From: UTCFX2 sp963788305
GTDB taxonomy: Bacteria > Chloroflexota > Anaerolineae > Anaerolineales > UBA4823
Direction: 5' to 3'
Length of the DNA stretch: 64,000 nucleotides
NCBI GenBank assembly: GCA_963788305.1
Contig: CAWBGK010000009.1
Location: 71,631 to 135,630, forward strand
Part shown: in pieces, positions 36,008 to 45,443 of the stretch
Position numbering within the stretch: the stretch's first letter is position 1
Layout: each line of letters starts with the position of its first letter
Program-made: the position numbers and the translations under genes
Notes under the pieces: generated by a model
Told to the model about the DNA's origin: nothing
Database searches by the model: none
The model's input: only the letters and a program-made list of their open reading frames with translations

Positions 36008-37374
36008 TTATCGACCAGTATTCTCGTCCGATGTCTCCAGAAATTGGCTCAGGTCTTGCTGTGCTCGCACTGAATAAGCCTTTGCTCGCTCTCTTTTCCC
36101 TCGAATTCCAGTTTGGTCCATAACTGGCATGATCCCAAAATTGGCCTTCATCGGTTGAAAATCCTGGATGCTTGCTTCGGTGATGTATTTTATTAACGCT
36201 CCGAGCATCGTCGTTTCAGGTAAAATGATTGGCGGTTGGCTGTTGATCCTGCGCGCGGCATTCCAGCCCGCTAAGAGACCAGTCGCGATATTCCCTAAAT
36301 ATCCTTCCACGCCGGTGATTTGTCCTGCAAAGAAAATATCTGGTCGGTTTTCTAAATTGAAGGGATAGGGTGCAAGTTTCCAGGTGAAAAGATGTAGGTA
36401 TTCCTGTGCATCTGACCATATCGGATGATATCTGCGTTTTCAAGTCCTGGAATCATTCGGAAGAGCCTGCGTTGTTCCGAGAACTTGAGATTGGTTTGAA
36501 ATCCGACCAGATTATACAGCGAACCAGCCAGATTATCCTGTCGAAGCTGAACCACAGCATGAGGGTCGCTTTCCAGTATTCGGATCGACCAATCCGACCG
36601 GGCGCATGGGACCAAACGCCAGAGCTTCCCGTACCCCGACGTGCGAGGATTTCAATCGGTAAGCAGCCTTCAAAGAAGCGTGCTGCGCCTGCCCGAACTC
36701 CATGATCAATCTCGCTTTCGAATTCCCGCAGCTCAATCCGTTCAGCAGACAACAATTCATCAACAAAATCGTCATATTGCTTGCGAGAAAAAGGACAATT
36801 GATGTAATCTCCATCCGGTAAGTCCCCGCGCTGATATCGAGACGCTCGAAAGGCAATGTCCCATGTCGATTGATTCCTGGGTCACGATTGGAGCGACAGC
36901 ATCAAAAAAATACAGCTGATCTCGTCCTGTGATCCGTTTGATTTCGGCTGCAAGCGCAGGGGAAGTTAGAGGTCCCGTTGCGATGACGACCGGTCCATCG
37001 GGAATGATCTTTATCTCCTTGCGGATCAGATGAATTTTCGGGCAGGATGTGATTTTTTCAGTCACTAGTTCTGCAAATGCTTCGCGATCCACGGCCAACG
37101 CTGCGCCTGCCGGAAGTGAAGTCTCTTGAGCGCATTCGATCAGCAGCGAACCCATGCATGTCATCTCTTCTTTCAATAATCCGGATGCCCGGTCGCTGAG
37201 CTGAGAGCCAAATGAATTCGAACAAACCAATTCTGCCAGCCGGTCACTTCTGTGGACGCCGGTCTGAGTTCCTGGACGCATTTCATATAATGAAACATCC
37301 ACTCCCCGCTTTGCCGCCTGCCAGGCTGCTTCACTACCAGCCAGACCACCTCCGATAACGATCAACTCAGACAT
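36008..37374 (-). pseudogene. trmFO: tRNA U54 C5-methyltransferase TrmFO (FAD/folate), five frame breaks
   Basis: TrmFO uses methylenetetrahydrofolate and FAD to make ribothymidine at tRNA position 54. The 5' part is clear (MSELIVIGGGLAGSEAAWQA, dinucleotide fold; RSDRLAELVCSNSFGS). The remainder is spread over three frames. Removing one base at each of ~36864, ~36635, ~36564, ~36363 and ~36346 restores IDWDIAFRASRYQRGD, EALAFGPMRPVGLVDP, HAVVQLRQDNLAGSLYN, NTYIFSPGNLHPILQF and RPDIFFAGQITGVEGY in order, giving ~453 residues, the family length. Every repair is a one-base deletion and every conserved motif survives. I therefore think a low-quality consensus stretch is more likely than true decay, but the given sequence cannot encode the enzyme. 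Confidence 0.85.
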
Positions 37375-37496
37375 CTCAATGGTAATTGTACCAAGAAAGA
37401 GTAGTATAATCTTCTTGTTAACGATAAACGGAGCGATTTGGCTGGCCACACAGAGCCTGTCAACAGATTATTTTTATAACCATATGGAGAATTAAA

Positions 37497-37703
37497 ATGA
37501 ATTTCGGTCCTACTGAGCTAATTATCATATTGGTAATCGTCATCGTGCTATTTGGCGTCGGCCGGATCAGCAAAATTGCTGGCGAAATGGGCAGCGGGAT
37601 TCGGGCTTTTAAACAAGGCATCCAGGATCCGGACGAAAAGAAAGAACAATCAGAACCAACCGCACCTGATCAGAAAGAGACCGACCAGGCCGATAAGTCC
37701 TGA
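37497..37703 (+). CDS. tatA: Twin-arginine translocase subunit TatA
   Basis: This 68-residue protein has one N-terminal helix (TELIIILVIVIVLFGVGR), the F-G-x-G-R hinge, an amphipathic helix (KIAGEMGSGIRAFKQGI) and an acidic/polar tail (DPDEKKEQSEPTAPDQ). This is the standard TatA layout, forming the transport pore for folded twin-arginine substrates. ATATGGAGAATTAAA precedes the ATG. tatC is not adjacent. The next gene is an alpha/beta hydrolase. Confidence 0.93.
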   Translation: MNFGPTELIIILVIVIVLFGVGRISKIAGEMGSGIRAFKQGIQDPDEKKEQSEPTAPDQKETDQADKS

Positions 37704-37818
37704 TCAATTGGTTAGCCCAAGATCCAAGAGAACCGCCTCCGATTTTTGGAGGTGGTTGCGTATCTACACAACAACTCTATTTCGTCCAAATACTTCAGCT
37801 TCTTACTCATGCCATTCC

Positions 37819-38598
37819 ATGAATTCGATCACTCAATCACGACTGCACTATCTCGATCTGAATCCCGAATCCGAGAATGCAATCGTGCTCATCCACGGAT
37901 TGGGAGCGACATGTGATTCCTGGGCTCTTCAATTCGATGAATTGTGCCGTTCAGATTTCCGTGTTTTAGCTTTTGATGTGCCGGGGTTTGGAAAATCTGA
38001 TCCAATTAGCGGCGGTCTTTCTGCCTGGGCATCCAGGATTGCGCAATGTGCTTCTGCAATCCAGTTAACATCATATAAGTTGGCAGGGATTTCTATGGGA
38101 GGCGTCCTTGCTCAGCAAATTGCTATTGAATATCCCGAGACAATCAACAAATTGGTGATTATTAATTCATACGCAAGGCTGGATTTTTCAAAACCACAAA
38201 CCTGGCCTTATTTCCTTACTCGAGTGATCCTGCTGCATACACTCGGTTTACCGGTTCAGGCAAAAGCCGTAGCACGAAAAGTCTTTCCTAAGCCCGAGCA
38301 GGAAATGTACCGACGTGTACTGATTGATCAAATCCTTCAAGCAGACCCACGATCTTACCGGAGCGCAATGCATGATCTCGCACGTTTTAATAGTGCTGAC
38401 CGTCTTCATAGGATCCAGGCTCCAACACTTGTGATAACCGGAGAACAAGATTCCACCGTCGCACCCAAAATTCAAAGCCGTCTTGCTCAGGGAATCCCAA
38501 ATTGTCGCCAGGTGATCATTCCTGATGCCGGTCATGCTGTGTCCATCGATCAATATCAAGAATTTAACCGGATCCTGGTAGACTTCCTGTTGAATTGA
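37819..38598 (+). CDS. Alpha/beta hydrolase
   Basis: This 259-residue enzyme has the oxyanion loop IHGLGATCDSW, nucleophile elbow AGISMGGVLAQ (Ser), acid Asp in ITGEQDSTVAP and His in PDAGHAVSIDQ, all in normal order and spacing. The substrate is unknown. An open frame extends upstream to 37552 but overlaps tatA and lacks family similarity, so the ATG at 37819 (MNSITQSRLHYL) is preferred, although no strong Shine-Dalgarno sequence is visible. The Trx-VKOR gene follows 20 bp after its stop. Confidence 0.87.
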   Translation: MNSITQSRLHYLDLNPESENAIVLIHGLGATCDSWALQFDELCRSDFRVLAFDVPGFGKSDPISGGLSAWASRIAQCASAIQLTSYKLAGISMGGVLAQQIAIEYPETINKLVIINSYARLDFSKPQTWPYFLTRVILLHTLGLPVQAKAVARKVFPKPEQEMYRRVLIDQILQADPRSYRSAMHDLARFNSADRLHRIQAPTLVITGEQDSTVAPKIQSRLAQGIPNCRQVIIPDAGHAVSIDQYQEFNRILVDFLLN

Positions 38599-38618
38599 GA
38601 ATTGTATTGGAGAATAAT

Positions 38619-39789
38619 ATGAAACACCTTTCCATCCGATTATTGATATTACTAGTAGCCTTAATCTCACCTGTGTTTGCTGCATCCGCGGCTGAATTCC
38701 GAAGTTATCCAGGCCGTTCTATTCTTCTCACCGACCTGTCCAGCGTGCCACAAGTCATGGAGGAAATCCTGCCTCCCCTTGTAGAAAAATTTCCCAATCA
38801 ATTGGATATTGTCGGAGTCGATGTCACTCATCCAGTTGGAAACGACCTGTATCAAGCTGCGCTCATTAAATACGAGGTTTCAGACGATAGGATCGGAGTC
38901 CCCACATTGATCCTTGGTTCAAACATACTTGTTGGAGCCGATGAGATTGAAGCTCATATCGCCGAGCTGATTGAAGCCGGACTGGCGTCTGGAGGTACGG
39001 AATGGCCGGATATCCCAGGTCTTAAGCCAGGTCATCGCTGCACAGGATCAAGTCGGTACACCTATTCTTCCAGGTGCAAATCAACAACAGACCTCTGATC
39101 AAAATGGACAACCTGTATTTGTTCAAAAATTTCTGCAGGACCCCATCGCCAATGCAATTGCAATCGTTGTTTTAATCGGAATGCTCATCTGCGCCGGAAC
39201 AGTCCTTGCCAGCTATCTCAAAGGTCCTGACAGCAAGTTTCTTACTTTCCCCGATTTATTTATTCCAGTCCTTGCGATCATCGGGCTCGGAGTGGCTTTG
39301 TATCTCTCTTATGTCGAGATTACTCATTCCGCTGCAATATGCGGACCGGTCGGCAACTGCAACAGCGTTCAAGAAAGCCCATATGCGAAATTGTTCGGAA
39401 TTATCCCAATTGGTCTGTTGGGAGTTTTTGGTTATCTCGCAATCCTGGGTAGTTGGCTGCTGAGGATTTATGGACCCGAATCCACTCAGAAGCTGTTTAC
39501 AATCGCAATATGGGGAATGGCATGGTTCGGCGTCTTGTTTTCAATCTACTTGACCTTTCTGGAGCCATTCGTGATCGGCGCCACCTGCGCCTGGTGCATA
39601 ACGAGTGCAATCGTTATTACCCTGCTGCTGCTGGCATCGACTGCACCCGCAAAAGAAGCACTTCGGATCGATTACAATGAAGTTGATGAAGATGATTTAT
39701 GGATGAAAAAGGGGAAGAACCAGAACAGATTACTGATTGAATTTGTCGACGATTATCCAGGCATTTCGATCCGAGACGTTCAATTCTGA
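38619..39789 (+). CDS. Degenerate thioredoxin-like domain fused to vitamin K epoxide reductase (VKOR), frameshifted
   Basis: After removing one base near 39033 this is a ~389-residue envelope protein. It has a signal peptide (MKHLSIRLLILLVALISPVF), a thioredoxin-like domain (~residues 25-125, with cis-Pro in GVPTLILG), a linker ending DIPGL, one further helix, then a VKOR domain of about four helices. VKOR carries both Cys pairs: CGPVGNCNSVQESPYA in the loop and CAWC in GATCAWCITSA. The Trx domain lacks a CxxC: the expected position reads LTDLSSVPQVMEE. Bacterial VKOR oxidises DsbA-like partners using quinone. TTGGAGAATAAT before 38619 fixes the start. The 3' end overlaps the convergent methyltransferase by 60 bp. 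Confidence 0.85.
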
Positions 39790-40302
39790 TTTCACCACCA
39801 ACTTCGGGAAACAACCCGGCAATGGCCTGTGGGGATAAGAAATGGCTCCTCATTAAAGCGATTTTCTCTGCCAGGGCAACAAGTTTTACCAGCGGCTGGT
39901 TAAGATCCATTTCTTCAATAACCAGCCTGCCGCCGGGTTTCAACAATCGCCATAATTCGTCAATGGTTTTTTGGTGGTTGATGACATGATGGAGTGCATC
40001 GACCATCAATATCCTGGTAAATAATCCATCCGGAAAGGGCAAGCTTTCCGTATTAGAGCATACCAGACCGCAGCAATTCTTTTGAGCTGCCTGTTGAAGC
40101 ATATCCATAGATGAATCTGCGATGACAATCGATTCGATTTGTTTGTAAGGAATTGTGCGATCCTTCCAGTCCCCCCTCCAGCATCTAATACTAAACCATC
40201 AGCTGGCAAGTCCAAAAGTGATATTAATTTTTGCGGGAAGGCTGCCTTGATCGCCCTATCATAGAAAGGTGCGAGCAGGCTAAAGTGATCGAGGATAGGC
40301 AC
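39730..40302 (-). CDS. Class I SAM-dependent methyltransferase (UbiE-like), two frame breaks
   Basis: Reassembled, this is a ~190-residue methyltransferase. MPILDHFSLLAPFYDRAIK is followed by motif I VLDAGGGTGRIAQ, then SIVIADSSMDMLQQA, SLPFPDGLFTRILMVDALHHV and LWRLLKPGGRLVIEEMD. The frame break near 40150 needs one added base (or two removed). The break near 39768 needs one base removed, after which the C-terminus becomes LDRNAWIIVDKFNQ, a natural family ending, with TAA at 39730-39732. The substrate may be a quinone or small molecule, but this is unproven. Confidence 0.78.
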
Positions 40303-40334
40303 AGCGACGTCCTCATATTTTCGTTTTAGTCGAA

Positions 40335-40857
40335 CTATCGGCGGATCAACGGCAGGAAAATTGGATTTTCGATCGTATATTCACGCACATTTAATAATAC
40401 GAGGTTGCGAGAACAATCTGCGAAGGTATTAAATTTTATCGGTGGGGACAATTCATTTCCAGAGAGATCCAAGAGCCTGCAAGCTCATAGTCTCAGACGA
40501 GGCGGCAGCATGGTCTCCCAGCTTAAAGAGGAAACCGCCCGGTCCAAAGTCGGCTGACCCTCCAGAGACACCATAGGAGAGAATCTGGCGCCCCGAATAG
40601 GATCCCCAAATTTTTACAACGATCCCGGTTACAGGAGTACCAAGCTGGTTTATAACCTGTCCCCCAATACCAGACCAATTGCAGCCAGCTTCTATATCGA
40701 CAAAATTACTGATTGATGTCGGTGTTCCTGATTGAGGTGCAAAGATCGTCTCAGTGAATTCGGCAGATGCAGAATTGTAAGAAATCCCAAGAAATAGCAG
40801 CATTGGGATCAGGAAATATCGACATTTCCGTACACTGACCAGACTCCTGAACATCAA
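40335..40857 (-). CDS. Secreted protein with FLPL C-terminus, frameshifted
   Basis: The product has a signal peptide (FLIPMLLFLGISYNSASA) and a compact domain with FVDIEAGCNWSGIGGQV and GTPVTGIVVKIWG, a carboxypeptidase-regulatory/Ig-like beta fold I cannot name. As given it stops at SLWK. Removing one G near 40470 extends it by ~45 residues through DLSGNELSPPIKFNTFADC to the end NPIFLPLIRR. Endings of this FLPL type are common in secreted Chloroflexota proteins (general impression). The paired Cys of GCNW and FADCS could form a disulfide. It overlaps the acidic protein gene by ATGA. Confidence 0.65.
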
Positions 40858-41090
40858 TATTCTTCGTCTTCATCCAACCATAATTCATCGTCCTCTTCGT
40901 CCAGGTCGATGTCTTCCCATTCTTCTAACTCTTCCTCTTCTTCTTCCCAGTCGTTATCATTATTAACATCATCCGCTCTCGAGAAAGTCATGCATCCGGC
41001 ATCCGGATCAATCTCAATCGCGGCCGCTCCGCAGTATCCATCATCAAGAAATACACAATCGATGTAGTGGCAGCGAATACACGGCATCAT
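40854..41090 (-). CDS. Small Cys-rich N-terminus plus highly acidic tail, unknown
   Basis: I do not recognise this 78-residue protein. Residues 1-35 hold five Cys (CIRCHYIDC, DDGYCGAAA, AGCMTF), suggesting a small metal site. Residues ~45-78 are almost entirely Asp/Glu with Trp and Leu (DWEEEEEELEEWEDIDLDEE). AGGAGGTA is placed ideally before the ATG, so it is surely translated. It is coupled by ATGA overlap to the secreted protein gene downstream and follows moeA on the same strand. Confidence 0.75.
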   Translation of the reverse strand: MMPCIRCHYIDCVFLDDGYCGAAAIEIDPDAGCMTFSRADDVNNDNDWEEEEEELEEWEDIDLDEEDDELWLDEDEEY

Positions 41091-41119
41091 TACCTCCTAA
41101 AATATTAATATAAAACATA

Positions 41120-42373
41120 TTACCTGCCATCCAGAAACCAGGCATCTACCTGCCCGCCGGACGGCACTGATTTTACCCCAGAAGGGATTAAAAGCATAGC
41201 GTTTGCCTGAACCAGGGAACGCAGGTTTCCGGAACCCTGGTGACCGGTGAGTCTTGCAACAGATAAGCCGTCTTCTTGAGTCACTACAGCCCGAAGATAA
41301 CTTTCGCGACCGTCCAATTCAACCGCATCTACCAGTTTTACCTTTATTGTTTTCCTAATCTTATCTTTTTCACCCAGCATTTGCTGGAGGACGGGGCGAA
41401 CAAAGACTTCAAAACCTACAAAAGCCGAAACCGGGTTGCCAGGCAATCCAATAAAAGGAGTTTTTTCGTAATAGCCAAATGCAAAAGGCTTGCCTGGGCG
41501 CATATTTACTCGCCAAAACTCCAAATGCCCAAATTTCTCAATGACATGACGGACGAAATCCATTGCCCCAACGCTTACTCCCGCTGAGGAAAGGATCAGG
41601 TCAACTCCAATCTTTTCGACTGCGTTGAGAGTCTTTCGAACGTCTTCCGGGTGGTCAGCTATGATGCCAAGATTTATCGCCTGCGCCCCAAGTTGCTCCA
41701 CCTGGCCAATCAGCGTGTACATATTTGCATCATGAATTTTTCCGGGTTCTAGTGGCGCTTCAACCGGTAGCAGCTCATCTCCCGTCGAAAAAATCGCCAC
41801 CCTCGGTTTTTTATGAACAAACAGCTCTGCCTTTCCCACCATGCTTAACAAACCTGCATCCTGAGGCCGCATTAAGTGACCGCGCTCCAATATGATTTCT
41901 CCAGCCTGGAGATCATCCCCTTGTCGGCGAATATTGTCATTCTTACGGACGGTCCGGTTGATACCAACCACTTCAGGAGCCTGTAAACCAACCTGGCGAT
42001 AATTGAAATCAGTCCATTCAACAGGTACAACTGCATCAGCGCCTGGTGGAATTTTTGCTCCAGTCATGATCCGCGCTGCCTGACCCTGATGGATGAAGGT
42101 TTTAACATCCTTCCCAGCAGGGATGTCTTCGACAACCTGGAGTGGTATCGGATGTTCGTCCGCCGCCAGGAGCGTATCATCGGCGCAAACAGCAAAACCA
42201 TCCATCGCAGAAGTGTCAAAAGAAGGGAGGGATATCTGGGAAATGATAGGCTCAGCCAGGACTCTACCAACTGCAGAACTGAGCGGTATTGCTTCAGAGG
42301 CTAGCGTTGGGAAGTGTGCGAGCAGCCGCCGGCGAGCTTCGCTAACATTGAGCAAATTCGTTTCCTGTGCCAT
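41120..42373 (-). CDS. moeA: Molybdopterin molybdenumtransferase
   Basis: This 417-residue MoeA inserts molybdate into adenylated molybdopterin. Recognisable parts are the N-terminal SLPSFDTSAMDGFAVCADD, the MTGAKIPPGADAVVPVEWTD loop, IFSTGDELLPVEAPLEPGKI, SAGVSVGAMDFV, and the active-site region RPGKPFAFG followed by GLPGNPVSAFVGFEVFV. Length and order are standard. It implies molybdenum- or tungsten-dependent oxidoreductases elsewhere. No other cofactor genes are adjacent. Confidence 0.95.
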   Translation of the reverse strand: MAQETNLLNVSEARRRLLAHFPTLASEAIPLSSAVGRVLAEPIISQISLPSFDTSAMDGFAVCADDTLLAADEHPIPLQVVEDIPAGKDVKTFIHQGQAARIMTGAKIPPGADAVVPVEWTDFNYRQVGLQAPEVVGINRTVRKNDNIRRQGDDLQAGEIILERGHLMRPQDAGLLSMVGKAELFVHKKPRVAIFSTGDELLPVEAPLEPGKIHDANMYTLIGQVEQLGAQAINLGIIADHPEDVRKTLNAVEKIGVDLILSSAGVSVGAMDFVRHVIEKFGHLEFWRVNMRPGKPFAFGYYEKTPFIGLPGNPVSAFVGFEVFVRPVLQQMLGEKDKIRKTIKVKLVDAVELDGRESYLRAVVTQEDGLSVARLTGHQGSGNLRSLVQANAMLLIPSGVKSVPSGGQVDAWFLDGR

Positions 42374-42439
42374 TCGGAGCGGTATTATACCATCATGCGA
42401 GGACGTAAATCGTAGAGTTTTTCAAGGAAAAAAATCGGA

Positions 42440-44683
42440 TCATCCTGGCCGAACCCGACGAGCCTCCATCACATTTGCCAGGTTTTCAAGACGATCCAGG
42501 ACGCGACTGAGCTGAATAATATCTCTCACTTCGATCACCAGGTCAAAAACAGCCAGATTTCGACTTGTTTCGACTTTTACCCGCGGCATATTGACCCCTT
42601 CATCAGAAATCAGCGTAGACACATCCTTCATCAGCCCATCTCGGTCGTAGGCTTTGATGCGAACAGGTACCGGGTACGTGGCCTTTGGCTCTCCCCAACT
42701 CACCCTGACCAGCCTTTCACGATCACCGATTCTGAGTACGTTCGGGCAATCTTTTCGGTGGATTGTTGCCCCCCGGCCGCGAGTGATATACCCTACAATC
42801 TCATCGCCAGGGGCTGGATTGCAACAGCGAGCGAAATTCGTCAGCAGCCCCTTCAGACCCAATACGGTTACAGCATCTTCGGTAGGACCTGTACCAGCAG
42901 GTTTCGATGTGGGCAACAGCTCATCGATATTTTCTTCGCGGTCTCCCAAAGTAAGGTGGTTAACAATCTTATGAGTTGGAAGATCGCCCGTTCCAAGCGA
43001 GACGTAAAGATCTTCAACAGATCTTAATTCAAATTCTTTTGCTAACCGCTCAAGATTGGTATCTGAAAGACCTAGCCGACGCAGCTCTTTTTCCAACATC
43101 ACTTTGCCTGTGCTCGCATTCTTTTCGCGAGCCTGCCGCTTGAACCAGTTGCGAATTTTCGATCTCGCCCGCTGAGTTTGGACCAGTCCGAGATTTGGAT
43201 TCAACCAATCCAGGCTTGGACCACCGCGCTTGGCGGCCAGAATCTCGACTTTATCGCCAGTATGGAGCTGGTAATCCAAAGAGACCAACTTCCCATTGAT
43301 TTTTGCCCCACGGCAGCGGTGGCCGATATCCGTGTGAACCTGATATGCAAAATCGATCGGTGTTGAGCCGGCAGCTAAATCAATGATGTCCCCCTTTGGC
43401 GTAAACACGTAAACACGGTCCTGGAAGACCTCGTTTTTCATGCTGTCAACAAATTCACCAGCGTCTTCGACATCCTGCCGCCACTCCATTAACGACCGCA
43501 GCCACAAGATTCTCCGTTCATAGTCATCATCTCGTCCGGAACCTTCTTTGTATCGCCAGTGTGCAGCAATTCCATACTCTGCGTTCTGATGCATTTCCTG
43601 GGTTCGAAGTTGGATTTCAAGCGTTTTTCCGTCGTCATAATTTACAGCAGTATGGAGGGATCGATAAAAATTATCTTTAGGAGCAGCGATATAGTCATCA
43701 AATTCATTCGGGATCGGCCGCCAACAAGAATGAATGATCCCTAACGCGGTGTAACATGCTGTGGTATCTGGAACGATCACTCGAACTCCACGGACATCAT
43801 GGACCAGATCGAACGGGATTCCCTTACGGACCATTTTGCGGTAGATTGAGTAGATGTGTTTGGGGCGCGCTGAGATTTCCGACTGAATATTAGAAGCAGC
43901 GAGGACAGTTTCGAGCTTCTGCTTGATTTGCTGCATCTCCAGCTCGCGCTCAGACCGCCGGCTCGCCAGATTATCCGCAATCTCACGGAATTTCTCCGGG
44001 TTAACATATCGAAAACCCAGATCTTCCAGCTCCCATTTTATTTGCCAGATTCCCAACCGGTTCGCAAGTGGTGCAAAAATATCCAACGTTTCCTGGGCAA
44101 TTCTCCGGCGTTTATTGTCCGGCATATGCCCAAGCGTGCGCATATTATGCAGCCTGTCGGCGAGTTTAATAAGAATTACCCGAACGTCTTCCCCCATAGC
44201 CAGGAATGTTTTTCGCAGAGTCTCTGACACCAGATCATATTTTCGGCTACGAAGGATAATGTCCGCAGCTTCATCCGGGGCAGCCTCACCCCGTCTTTCT
44301 GCAATTTCTCGCTGGACTTCTTCTTCGAGCACTACTTTTTCTTGCTGATCCCCCCGAGAAACGCGCGGCAAATGTGTAAGCTTGGTCACACCATCGACGA
44401 GCCGGGCGATCTCATCACCAAAATCTCGATCCAAGTCTGCTAGGGTGATGTCAGTGTCTTCTACGGTATCGTGAAGCAGCGCAGCGGCAACGACTGAGGG
44501 TGGAACACGCATTTCCGACAGAATATTTGCTACCGAAATGCAGTGATAAATGTAAGGTTCACCCGAAACACGTTTTTGTCCCTCATGAGCTCGTTCTGCA
44601 ACGCGATAAGCCCGCAGCACAAGATCCCGGTCGGCTGGGGAATATGTTTCAGGCAGTGAATGGATCAAATCCTCGATCTGCAT
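42440..44683 (-). CDS. Bifunctional (p)ppGpp synthetase/hydrolase (RelA/SpoT)
   Basis: This 747-residue stringent-response enzyme has an N-terminal HD hydrolase (YHCISVANIL, ALLHDTVEDTDI, LIKLADRLHNMRTL), a synthetase domain (DVRGVRVIVPD, YRSLHTAV, EIQLRTQEMHQNAEYG), TGS (VYVFTPKGDIIDLAAGSTPIDFAY, here in two joined parts: VYVFTPKGDIIDL and AAGSTPIDFAY), a zinc-finger/CC-like region (FARCCNPAPGDEIVGYITRG) and a C-terminal ACT domain. Hydrolase and synthetase motifs are complete, so it should be bifunctional. The start at 44683 has GAGGTTCAATA before ATG. Confidence 0.95.
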   Translation of the reverse strand: MQIEDLIHSLPETYSPADRDLVLRAYRVAERAHEGQKRVSGEPYIYHCISVANILSEMRVPPSVVAAALLHDTVEDTDITLADLDRDFGDEIARLVDGVTKLTHLPRVSRGDQQEKVVLEEEVQREIAERRGEAAPDEAADIILRSRKYDLVSETLRKTFLAMGEDVRVILIKLADRLHNMRTLGHMPDNKRRRIAQETLDIFAPLANRLGIWQIKWELEDLGFRYVNPEKFREIADNLASRRSERELEMQQIKQKLETVLAASNIQSEISARPKHIYSIYRKMVRKGIPFDLVHDVRGVRVIVPDTTACYTALGIIHSCWRPIPNEFDDYIAAPKDNFYRSLHTAVNYDDGKTLEIQLRTQEMHQNAEYGIAAHWRYKEGSGRDDDYERRILWLRSLMEWRQDVEDAGEFVDSMKNEVFQDRVYVFTPKGDIIDLAAGSTPIDFAYQVHTDIGHRCRGAKINGKLVSLDYQLHTGDKVEILAAKRGGPSLDWLNPNLGLVQTQRARSKIRNWFKRQAREKNASTGKVMLEKELRRLGLSDTNLERLAKEFELRSVEDLYVSLGTGDLPTHKIVNHLTLGDREENIDELLPTSKPAGTGPTEDAVTVLGLKGLLTNFARCCNPAPGDEIVGYITRGRGATIHRKDCPNVLRIGDRERLVRVSWGEPKATYPVPVRIKAYDRDGLMKDVSTLISDEGVNMPRVKVETSRNLAVFDLVIEVRDIIQLSRVLDRLENLANVMEARRVRPG

Positions 44684-44893
44684 TATTGAACCTCGGACTG
44701 CATGAGTATAACATCGGCTCGCATCCAAACCAAGGGTGCTTAAAGGTTCATCCCTGTAAAATTTTACTGAATTTATACGGGCAATTTAATGGTTTTCATT
44801 GCGTATTCAGACTGCGGAGAGTAAATTATATCTACCAGCATAAATAACCCGTGAAACAACGGTCAATCAATCAGGTTCAAACAGGAGGATCCA

Positions 44894-45337
44894 ATGTTAA
44901 GATTTACGCGATATTCACTTTTTGTCGGGATAGTCATCCTGGCGCTCGTATTTCCGATCTCAGCTGGCGCATCGGGTAATTGCCCAGGGCACCCTCCCAA
45001 ACCAAAATGGGGGTATTGTGGCTGGCAGCAGCCATACTACGTTGTCTACCCAACTTTCTTTGTGAACTCAGTTGTGAGAAATGGGACTGTGACGGTGACT
45101 GCATACAACCTGCCGGCTTCGGATACTTTCCAGGTCCGGATGGGGTATTATGGGACGTTGGGAATCAACGGTATCCCGGTGGCGAAATTCTCTACCGGCA
45201 GCGGCGGCACCCAGACCATGACCTTCGCAATCCCACCCGAGCTGTTTAACTGCTTCCAGATAGCGGTCCGGATGCAGAGCGTCCAGGGATCTGGTTTCTT
45301 CGCCTACAACTGGTTCTATAACAACACCGCCTACTAA
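44894..45337 (+). CDS. Small secreted protein, unknown family
   Basis: This 147-residue product has a signal peptide (YSLFVGIVILALVFPISAGA) and a mature ~120-residue beta-rich domain. Two Cys lie near the mature N-terminus (GNCPGHPPKPKWGYCGW) and one later (LFNCFQI). The VTVTAYNLPASDTFQVRMG segment resembles an Ig-like or extracellular adhesion-module strand pattern. I do not recognise the family. CAGGAGGATCCA before the ATG is an excellent ribosome-binding site, and a 22-bp hairpin terminates the transcript, suggesting an independently transcribed and perhaps abundant secreted protein. Confidence 0.75.
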   Translation: MLRFTRYSLFVGIVILALVFPISAGASGNCPGHPPKPKWGYCGWQQPYYVVYPTFFVNSVVRNGTVTVTAYNLPASDTFQVRMGYYGTLGINGIPVAKFSTGSGGTQTMTFAIPPELFNCFQIAVRMQSVQGSGFFAYNWFYNNTAY

Positions 45338-45363
45338 ACGCAAGATTCTTCGAATCTCCTCTA

Positions 45364-45414
45364 AATAAGAAAGAAGATGGTCGTCTGCTGCGGACGGCCA
45401 TCTTCTTTCTTATT
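45364..45414. terminator. Very strong bidirectional hairpin terminator
   Basis: The arms 45364-45385 and 45393-45414 form a 22-bp stem with a single G-T wobble and a 7-nt loop, A-rich on the left arm and T-rich on the right. It separates the convergent secreted-protein and PBP genes. Confidence 0.88.
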
Positions 45415-45443
45415 AATCGAAAAATACGAATTCGATGATCTGA

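Noticed and set aside
37552..37818. Longer N-terminus for the alpha/beta hydrolase starting at TTG 37552
   Set aside because: It overlaps tatA in another frame and the extra residues look nothing like a hydrolase or a signal peptide.
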